NCBI GenBank assembly: GCA_937132145.1
Contig: CAKZNY010000233.1
Span: 1 to 11,654, forward strand
Reading direction: 5' to 3'
DNA: 11,654 nt
DNA from: an uncultured Paracoccaceae bacterium
GTDB taxonomy: Bacteria > Pseudomonadota > Alphaproteobacteria > Rhodobacterales > Rhodobacteraceae
The translations under genes and the position numbers were made by a program. The notes below the pieces were generated by a model. It was not told the DNA's origin, made no database searches, and was given only the letters and a program-made list of their open reading frames with translations. Shown one piece after another: positions 7,580-11,654 of this stretch (position 1 is the first letter of the stretch; each line of letters begins with the position of its first letter).

Positions 7580-8628
7580 TTGAAATCTGCCCGTCCGATG
7601 ACGTTGCCCGATCGATCAATCACGATCGTTTCAACCACCACCGGCGCCCCTTTTAGCATCGCTAACGCTGCTTCCTGCGCCCGTTTCGCGACCTGTTCTG
7701 CCAGCGGGGCACCACATATCGTGTAGGCTTCCAGCGCCGTGTTAGCCTGCGCCACCTCCGCGCAATCGGCCATCTTGGCCAACGCGGCAAAATCCACTTG
7801 GCTGCGCCCCGAATGTAAATCAATCGCGCCTTGTGCCAGCTTGGTCATTTTGCCGATACCGCCTGAAATGGTCAGCTTGGGTATGGGATGCTTGCGCAGA
7901 TACTTCAGCACCCCCCCCGCGAAATCGCCCATATCAAGGCAATCCTCTTCACTCAGGCCGTAAATCTCCCGCGCGACACGCTCCGATGTGGAACCCGTCG
8001 CCGCAATCACATGTTCGCGCCCTGTTGCGACAGCCACATCAATCCCTCGGTGAATAGACGCGATCCATGACGAGCACGAAAACGGCCGCACGATCCCCGT
8101 CGTTCCCAGCACAGACAGCCCCCCTAAGATCCCCAGCCGCCCATTCCAAGTTTTCAATGCCAAGGCCTCGCCATCCCGAATGGAAATAGTCACATCGAAA
8201 TCCGGTTCCGCCCCGTCCAGAACATCCGTGATCGCCTGATCTATCATCAACCGAGGCACCGGATTGATCGCAGGGTCACCCACCGGCAAAGGCAGTCCAG
8301 GCTTGGTAATGGTCCCGACACCGGCGCCCGCATGAAACCGCAGGCCTTGGCCTGCCTCCCCCAACGAAATCTTCGTTAAAATCAGCGCGCCGTGGGTTAC
8401 ATCGGGGTCGTCCCCTGCGTCTTTGATTATCCCCGCCTCGGCCCAGCCATCGCCTTGCGAGGTGACCTCAAGTGGAAACGAGGGCGCCTCGCCTTTAGGC
8501 AACAGGATCGACACCGGATTGATAAACCCGCGCCCCAACAAAGCCGAGCACGCCGCTTTCGCCGCCGCAGCCGCACAAGCGCCCGTGGTCCAGCCGCGTC
8601 TTAATACTTTGTCAGGTTTATGAGTCAT
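7576..8628 (-). CDS. cbiD: Precorrin-5B C1-methyltransferase CbiD
   Basis: An S-adenosylmethionine-dependent enzyme family that methylates C1 of (cobalt-)precorrin-5B to give (cobalt-)precorrin-6A. It has 350 residues from the chosen start. LRRGWTTGACAAAAAKAA near the N-terminus (from about residue 9) is the family signature. GTTGIVRPFS lies mid-protein, and ISGGIGKMTKLAQGA follows in the C-terminal half. The start at 8628 (MTHKPDKVLRRGW) was preferred: it matches usual family N-termini and has an AAGGG sequence close upstream. An in-frame start at 8664 would add 12 residues and overlap the HAD gene by 19 bases. CbiD belongs to the anaerobic route, but here it precedes cobK and shares an operon with cobN, so it most likely stands in for the unrelated CobF of the aerobic route. 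Confidence 0.94.
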   Translation of the reverse strand: MTHKPDKVLRRGWTTGACAAAAAKAACSALLGRGFINPVSILLPKGEAPSFPLEVTSQGDGWAEAGIIKDAGDDPDVTHGALILTKISLGEAGQGLRFHAGAGVGTITKPGLPLPVGDPAINPVPRLMIDQAITDVLDGAEPDFDVTISIRDGEALALKTWNGRLGILGGLSVLGTTGIVRPFSCSSWIASIHRGIDVAVATGREHVIAATGSTSERVAREIYGLSEEDCLDMGDFAGGVLKYLRKHPIPKLTISGGIGKMTKLAQGAIDLHSGRSQVDFAALAKMADCAEVAQANTALEAYTICGAPLAEQVAKRAQEAALAMLKGAPVVVETIVIDRSGNVIGRADFK

Positions 8629-8645
8629 TCCGCCCTTATAGCCCG

Positions 8646-9344
8646 TTAATCCAATCCAAGCCATTCCGGTATTTCACCAATATCGCGCAAGACGACATCC
8701 GCGAATGGCGCAAGCTCGTCCGCCACCGCCGGACCCGTTAAAACAGCGATATTCACCATCCCCGCCGCGCGCCCTGCCCGCAGGTCGTGCGTGCTGTCAC
8801 CAACCATGGCCACTTGGGGCGGCTGCAAGCCCATCGCGTCCGCAAAACTAAGCAACATGCCGGGTTCGGGCTTCGCGCCAAAACCACTGTCACATCCGCT
8901 GACGAAATCGAAATGCTGTAATATATCGACACTGGTCAGATGCGCCCGCGCAGGGGCCTCGTTATCATTCGTGGCCAGACCGATTTTCAAGTCGTTCGCC
9001 CGAAACCGCGCTAAAAGCGGGCCAAGATCGACGACCGGCGTTTGCGGCGCACGCGATCCCGTTTCGATCACATACTGCGTCAACGCCTCGCGATCCCAAT
9101 GGGGTAGGGCTGAATGCACCGCGTCCATAATGCCGTCCATCGAATTGGCAATCATCACGCTGGACGGCAGAAATGTGCTGTTTTCCAGATCATAATCCAT
9201 CGCTTTGGCCAATGCGGATGCCATCACACTATCCCCCGCGGACATCTCGGATATAAATCCGGCGCACCACACACCCCATGTTGCCTGAAAATCAAACAGC
9301 GTTCCGTCTTTGTCAAACAACAGCGCCTTGATTGCCTTTGCCAC
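8646..9344 (-). CDS. HAD-family phosphatase, phosphoglycolate phosphatase-like
   Basis: A haloacid dehalogenase superfamily hydrolase of 232 residues with a helical cap inserted after motif I (subclass IA). Motif I FDKDGT has the nucleophile D11 and acid D13. Motif II is T125-N-D, K158 sits in GAKPEPG, and motif IV is VGDSTHD (D183, D187). All catalytic residues are present, so it should be an active Mg2+-dependent phosphatase. The likely start is GTG (9342-9344), preceded by AGAGGTGA as ribosome-binding site. It is the first gene of the cobalamin operon, 17 bases ahead of cbiD. General similarity is to Gph (2-phosphoglycolate phosphatase). The context also allows dephosphorylation of a B12 intermediate such as alpha-ribazole phosphate. 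The substrate is not decidable from sequence. Confidence 0.88.
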   Translation of the reverse strand: MAKAIKALLFDKDGTLFDFQATWGVWCAGFISEMSAGDSVMASALAKAMDYDLENSTFLPSSVMIANSMDGIMDAVHSALPHWDREALTQYVIETGSRAPQTPVVDLGPLLARFRANDLKIGLATNDNEAPARAHLTSVDILQHFDFVSGCDSGFGAKPEPGMLLSFADAMGLQPPQVAMVGDSTHDLRAGRAAGMVNIAVLTGPAVADELAPFADVVLRDIGEIPEWLGLD

Positions 9345-9395
9345 TTGCTCACCTCTTTAATGTTGCTACCCTACACCAGACTTACAGGAGGCCGC
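9345..9395. promoter_or_regulatory. Divergent intergenic region: operon head and thioesterase head
   Basis: Fifty-one bases separate the start of the leftward cobalamin operon from the rightward thioesterase gene. The region carries both ribosome-binding sites: AGAGGTGA on the minus strand near 9349-9356 and AGGAG at 9386-9390 on the plus strand. A TTGCTC (9345) and TACCCT (9367) pair, 16 bases apart, is at best a weak rightward promoter. No leftward promoter is convincing. The space is too short to hold a cobalamin riboswitch, and no B12-box-like sequence was recognised. Confidence 0.4.
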
Positions 9396-9830
9396 ATGCC
9401 ACGCGAAAGATCCAGTCGAGCAGACTATGCACAGTTCAAACAAATGACCACCCGTTGGCGCGACAATGACATGTACGGCCATATGAACAACGTGGTCTTT
9501 TATGAATATGTAGACACGGCGGTGAATGCGTGGCTGATCGAAAACGCCGATTTGGACATTCCGAACGGTAAGATCGTCGGGCTGGTGGTTGAAACATCCT
9601 GCACCTTCCACGGCCCGCTCGGGTTTCCTGAACCGCTTGATGTGGGGCTGCGGGTGTCAAAGATCGGCAACAGTTCGGTGACCTTCGAGATTGGCATGTT
9701 CGGCACAAATGATGCAGATACCGCTGCCGAGGCGCGGTTCACACACGTCTATGTAAACGCAAAAACCCGCCGCCCTGTTCCGTTACCGGAGGGGCTGCGG
9801 GCCGCGTTGGAACAACTGGTTATCAGCTGA
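9396..9830 (+). CDS. Acyl-CoA thioesterase, 4HBT hotdog-fold family
   Basis: A 144-residue hotdog-fold thioesterase expected to hydrolyse an acyl-CoA thioester in the cytosol. The active-site motif D25-MYGHMNN (residues 25-32), followed by VFYEYVDTA, matches the 4-hydroxybenzoyl-CoA thioesterase pattern D-x-x-G-H-x-N-N with the catalytic aspartate present. The rest, including LDVGLRVSKIG and EARFTHVYVNAKTRRPVPLP, fits the family beta-sheet. The ATG at 9396 was chosen because a strong AGGAG lies 5 bases upstream. The frame stays open further upstream to 9114, but that part lies antisense to the HAD gene. It is transcribed away from the cobalamin operon and nothing ties it to B12. The acyl substrate is unknown. 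Confidence 0.9.
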   Translation: MPRERSSRADYAQFKQMTTRWRDNDMYGHMNNVVFYEYVDTAVNAWLIENADLDIPNGKIVGLVVETSCTFHGPLGFPEPLDVGLRVSKIGNSSVTFEIGMFGTNDADTAAEARFTHVYVNAKTRRPVPLPEGLRAALEQLVIS

Positions 9831-9842
9831 ACGGGATCAGCG

Positions 9843-10010
9843 TTACGACGACATATCGCCATCGCTCATCATTGAATCGTCGTCCATCATGGTGTCGTCG
9901 TGCATCTCGGCGCCTTCTTCCATCATCGTTTCCATGGCCATCTCGTCCTCCATCGGAACGCATGCCAGAAGTGGGCTTAGGCCAAGTACAACAACTATTG
10001 CTTTTATCAT
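9843..10010 (-). CDS. Small methionine/acid-rich lipoprotein
   Basis: A 55-residue reading frame. The ATG (10008-10010) has a GAGGA ribosome-binding site 7 bases upstream; the stop is TAA at 9843-9845. Residues 1-16 (MIKAIVVVLGLSPLLA) form a short lipoprotein signal peptide with a lipobox LLA-C17, so the mature protein should be acylated at Cys17 and held on the periplasmic face of a membrane. The mature part, about 39 residues, is extremely biased: 11 methionines with many Asp/Glu, in repeated MM-D/E units such as DDTMMDDDSMMSD. It has no hydrophobic core and is probably disordered. Methionine- and acid-rich periplasmic segments occur in copper-handling proteins, so metal binding is possible but only inferred. 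It ends 12 bases from the convergent thioesterase gene and has no visible partner downstream. Confidence 0.72.
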   Translation of the reverse strand: MIKAIVVVLGLSPLLACVPMEDEMAMETMMEEGAEMHDDTMMDDDSMMSDGDMSS

Positions 10011-10089
10011 TTTATCATCCTCGTTTTGTGAAATTGCGTAAGTGCTTTAGCAAATAGCACAAGATGCATGAAACTCACGCCGATCAGCT

Positions 10090-10125
10090 ATCACTAACAA
10101 TCACTTCTCGGTGACTGTTAGTGAT
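10090..10125 (-). repeat. Long imperfect inverted repeat (15-bp stem, 6-base loop)
   Basis: ATCACTAACAATCAC and GTGACTGTTAGTGAT face each other across TTCTCG. The single non-Watson-Crick position is A-C on the plus-strand RNA but G-U on the minus-strand RNA. The hairpin is therefore fully paired only when read leftward, which favours a role in leftward transcripts. It lies 25 bases beyond the DUF3572 stop and 79 bases before the lipoprotein ATG. It could be a terminator or processing site for the former, or an operator or 5'-UTR element for the latter. No U-tract follows. Confidence 0.6.
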
Positions 10126-10150
10126 GTACGGCCATTACGCGCGTAGCAAT

Positions 10151-10429
10151 TTATGTCCAGTTCGGCACATCGCCACCGGGCAAGGCGCCGCGTGCCTGCA
10201 TCGGGGTATCCGTGCTCATATGCGTATCCTCGCAGAACGCTATGACCATTGCGTCATCCGTCAGCAAGAAATCCAGCACGAAGCCCAGAAACTCCGGTTC
10301 TTGCGCCCGACTGCGTAAATCATCCGCCGCGATTCCGGTCATACCCAGAAACTGCGTCAGCATATCGTCATGCCCCGCCAACCAGCCGAGCACCTGAATG
10401 CCGACCCGCTCTGCATTCTCGCGATTCAT
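10151..10429 (-). CDS. DUF3572 family protein
   Basis: A small, mostly helical acidic protein of 92 residues from the chosen start, of unknown function. It belongs to DUF3572, a family largely confined to alphaproteobacteria. The recognisable pattern is N-terminal MNRENAE, then LGWLAGHDDMLTQFLGMTG, DDLRSRAQEPEFLGFVLDFL, DDAMVIAFCED and the conserved ending ALPGGDVPNWT. The start at 10429 fits the family N-terminus and has GAAGG 8 bases upstream. An alternative ATG at 10444 adds five residues and overlaps the stop of the preceding small frame in ATGA, so coupling from that frame is possible. No signal peptide or membrane segment is seen. Confidence 0.82.
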   Translation of the reverse strand: MNRENAERVGIQVLGWLAGHDDMLTQFLGMTGIAADDLRSRAQEPEFLGFVLDFLLTDDAMVIAFCEDTHMSTDTPMQARGALPGGDVPNWT

Positions 10430-10440
10430 ACTCTGCGCCT

Positions 10441-10545
10441 TCATGGATAAGGCAACGTAGATGCAGCGACGCCCAACGTGTTCGTCAGGGTTTTTGCGCT
10501 GGTCGCCATAACCGACAAGGCAATTGTCAAAAATATACGTTTCAT
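10441..10545 (-). CDS. Possible 34-residue exported peptide upstream of the DUF3572 gene
   Basis: A short frame with ATG at 10543-10545 and a GGAGA ribosome-binding site at 10552-10556, 7 bases upstream. It encodes a positively charged start, a hydrophobic run (MKRIFLTIALSVMATSA, a plausible signal peptide) and about 17 further residues rich in Thr, Leu and Ala, ending LPYP. The stop TGA overlaps a possible DUF3572 ATG (ATGA). It could be a genuine small secreted peptide, or a leader whose translation opens the next gene. No homologue is recognised. Support is only the start signals, composition and spacing. Confidence 0.4.
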   Translation of the reverse strand: MKRIFLTIALSVMATSAKTLTNTLGVAASTLPYP

Positions 10546-10569
10546 CAAGGGTCTCCGATCCCGATCAAC

Positions 10570-10575
10570 ATTATA
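10570..10575 (-). promoter_or_regulatory. Candidate -10 box for the small peptide/DUF3572 transcript
   Basis: On the minus strand this is an exact TATAAT, placed so that a transcript would begin about 18 bases before the ATG at 10545. No good -35 hexamer lies 16-18 bases upstream (CTGTGG at best), so activation by a regulator, or chance, must be considered. Confidence 0.3.
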
Positions 10576-10612
10576 CATCGCTTATTTTCTCACCACAGGC
10601 AATCACGATAAT

Positions 10613-10630
10613 TTGTTGATTAATCCACAA
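10613..10630. promoter_or_regulatory. Candidate operator palindrome in the divergent gap
   Basis: TTGTTGATTAATCCACAA is an 18-base palindrome with one mismatched pair and a perfect GATTAATC centre. It lies between the leftward small-peptide/DUF3572 genes and the rightward cytochrome c' gene, about 80 bases before the cytochrome start. It does not have the TTGAT-N4-ATCAA spacing of an FNR site. A palindrome of this quality could occur by chance in a window of this size, so this is only a candidate. The rest of 10546-10710 shows a TTGACC at 10644 without a convincing -10 partner. Confidence 0.22.
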
Positions 10631-10710
10631 GATTTACAGTAATTTGACCGTTGGGACGGGAATCAATTACCCCGCGCCCCAATAACTTAAAATCAACGGG
10701 AGATAAATTT

Positions 10711-11181
10711 TTGAAAAGTTCTATACGTATTTTAGCAGTTGCCGCAGCGGCGACCCTCGCAGTTTCCGCCTATGCGGGGGGGCATAATCTGGTGACGCCG
10801 GACATTAATGATCCGGTAACGCTTCGCATTAACATTATGCAAAACGTCGGCGCATCGGCGGGGTTGGTGTCGGCCATGATGAAAGGGACTATCCCGTTTG
10901 AGCCTCTCGCTGCACAGGCCGCACTGGTGACGATCAACACTGCCGCGCTTGGGTTATCCGGCCTTTTCCCTGCGGGGATGCCAGAAAATATGCGCAGTTC
11001 CGCGGCCCCCGCCATCTGGACCGACGCGGCAGGCTTCAAGGCCGCCATCGCGAAGTTCATCGCGGATTCGGATGATGCGAAATTGTTCCCCCCGGAATCG
11101 GTCGAAGAACTGCGCGATGCTTTCTCCGTCCTTGGTGGCAACTGCAAAGCATGCCACAAAGCCTTCCGTATCAAACGCTGA
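10711..11181 (+). CDS. Cytochrome c' (class II cytochrome c)
   Basis: A periplasmic haem protein of 156 residues. Residues 1-22 are a Sec signal peptide (MKSSIRILAVAAAATLAV, then AYA as the cleavage site). The single haem-binding CKACH motif (C145, C148, H149) is close to the C-terminus, in GGNCKACHKAFR, as is typical of the four-helix-bundle cytochrome c'/c556 class. The N-terminal helix contains INIMQNVGASAG. Such proteins bind gases such as NO or act in electron transfer; which applies here is not visible. The start is TTG at 10711, with GGGAGA at 10698-10703 as ribosome-binding site. An in-frame TTG at 10651 would put 20 charged residues before the signal peptide and was rejected. The next cytochrome gene follows after 8 bases, so they are probably co-transcribed. 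Confidence 0.9.
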   Translation: MKSSIRILAVAAAATLAVSAYAGGHNLVTPDINDPVTLRINIMQNVGASAGLVSAMMKGTIPFEPLAAQAALVTINTAALGLSGLFPAGMPENMRSSAAPAIWTDAAGFKAAIAKFIADSDDAKLFPPESVEELRDAFSVLGGNCKACHKAFRIKR

Positions 11182-11189
11182 GCGCGTAA

Positions 11190-11654
11190 ATGCGCAAATT
11201 GTTTAAAATTGCCTTGGCAATCGCGGCACTGGTCGCGGTTGCCTTGTGGATAGTTTCCGCCCCTGAAACGCTGGCTGAATCCCCCGAATTCGCCCGCAAC
11301 GGCGACGTGGAAAAGGGCCGATATGTGTTTTACGCAGGCGGCTGCGCCTCTTGCCATTCCGCCCCCAAGGCCAAGGGCGAAGCCAAACTTCTGCTAACAG
11401 GGGGCCGCGCTTTTGCCTCGCCGTTCGGCACGTTCTATGCCCCGAACATATCACCTGACCCCGAGTTCGGCATCGGAAACTGGTCGGCGATGGACTTGGC
11501 CAATGCGATGATCAAAGGCGTTTCACCAGACGGTCAGCACTATTATCCGGCGTTTCCGTACACGTCGTATTCGCGCGTGGAACTTGCCGATATTATCGAC
11601 CTGCGGGCCTTCCTTAACACCCTGCCACCCTCGGATACGGTCAACCAGCCGCAC
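11190..11654 (+). CDS. Membrane-anchored cytochrome c, partial (runs off the right edge)
   Basis: The first 155 residues are present, with no stop before the window ends. Residues 1-22 contain a hydrophobic segment (LFKIALAIAALVAVALWIV) that acts as an anchor or uncleaved signal. A class I haem motif CASCH (C52, C55, H56) follows. FGTFYAPNISPDPEFGIGNWS and GVSPDGQHYYPAFPYTSY are hallmarks of the cytochrome subunits of membrane alcohol/gluconate-type dehydrogenases and related COG2010 proteins. In those proteins a second haem domain usually follows, here expected beyond the edge. Its role would be to pass electrons from a periplasmic dehydrogenase or another donor to the respiratory chain. The ATG at 11190 lies 8 bases after the cytochrome c' stop; its ribosome-binding site is weak, which suggests dependence on the upstream gene. 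Confidence 0.88.
   Translation, partial: MRKLFKIALAIAALVAVALWIVSAPETLAESPEFARNGDVEKGRYVFYAGGCASCHSAPKAKGEAKLLLTGGRAFASPFGTFYAPNISPDPEFGIGNWSAMDLANAMIKGVSPDGQHYYPAFPYTSYSRVELADIIDLRAFLNTLPPSDTVNQPH

Noticed and set aside
8629..8664. A longer cbiD starting at 8664.
   Set aside because: The 12 extra residues do not fit the family and would overlap the HAD stop region; the ATG at 8628 has a nearby AAGGG and a typical N-terminus.
9114..9395. Upstream extension of the thioesterase frame to a start at 9114.
   Set aside because: The extension lies antisense to the HAD gene and has no thioesterase similarity; the AGGAG site and family N-terminus support 9396.
10651..10710. A longer cytochrome c' starting at TTG 10651.
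   Set aside because: It would bury the signal peptide behind 20 polar residues; the TTG at 10711 has a well-placed GGGAGA.
1..11654. tRNA, rRNA, CRISPR array, IS element, integrase or prophage genes.
   Set aside because: None was recognised on either strand; there are no regularly spaced repeats, transposase motifs or tRNA-like sequences.

Overview
The window reads as a piece of an alphaproteobacterial genome, most likely from the Rhodobacterales/Roseobacter side. The evidence is a cobW-cobN cobalamin block that includes a DUF1636 protein, a DUF3572 protein, a c'-type cytochrome, and moderate GC with GC-leaning codon use. This placement is an inference from protein families, not from a search. 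The exception is roughly the first 740 bases. They are richer in GC (about 65% by hand count at 361-720, against about 54% at 841-1140) and look as if they come from one or two other lineages.

Layout. (1) 2-319 (+) is the end of a frame that starts as a YtxH-like protein and finishes as the tail of L-aspartate oxidase (NadB). It overlaps by four bases the start of nadC (316-1158, +). The N-terminal half of this NadC does not match the alphaproteobacterial character of its C-terminal half, so the left edge looks like a mosaic, probably an assembly or amplification chimera. (2) 9344 down to 1223 (-) is a tight seven-gene cobalamin operon, in transcription order: HAD phosphatase, cbiD, cobK, a DUF1636 metal-binding protein, cobW, a GNAT acetyltransferase, cobN. 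Gaps are 20 bases or less, and several stop/start codons overlap. It converges on nadC across a 64-base gap that contains a strong hairpin. (3) 9396-9830 (+) is a divergent hotdog-fold thioesterase. (4) 9843-10010 (-) is a 55-residue methionine- and acid-rich lipoprotein. Upstream of it lies a long inverted repeat, then a DUF3572 gene and a possible 34-residue exported peptide on the same strand. (5) 10711-11654 (+) holds a cytochrome c' gene and the start of a membrane-anchored cytochrome c that runs off the right edge.

How the genes fit together. CbiD (C1 methylation) and CobK (reduction of precorrin-6A) act consecutively in corrin ring formation. CobN is the large subunit of the ATP-dependent, late-insertion (aerobic-route) cobaltochelatase. 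CobW is a GTP-dependent metal chaperone thought to supply cobalt, and the DUF1636 protein is probably an accessory to metal or redox handling. The operon therefore pairs an enzyme named from the anaerobic route (CbiD) with aerobic-route CobK and CobN. The HAD and GNAT genes have no assigned B12 role but are embedded in the same transcription unit. No cobalamin riboswitch could be recognised ahead of the operon, and the remaining pathway genes (cobI/J/M/H/L, cobS/T) are not in the window.

No tRNA, rRNA, CRISPR array, insertion sequence or phage gene was seen. The least explained items are the Met/Asp/Glu-rich lipoprotein, the acetyltransferase coupled between cobW and cobN, and the mosaic left end.
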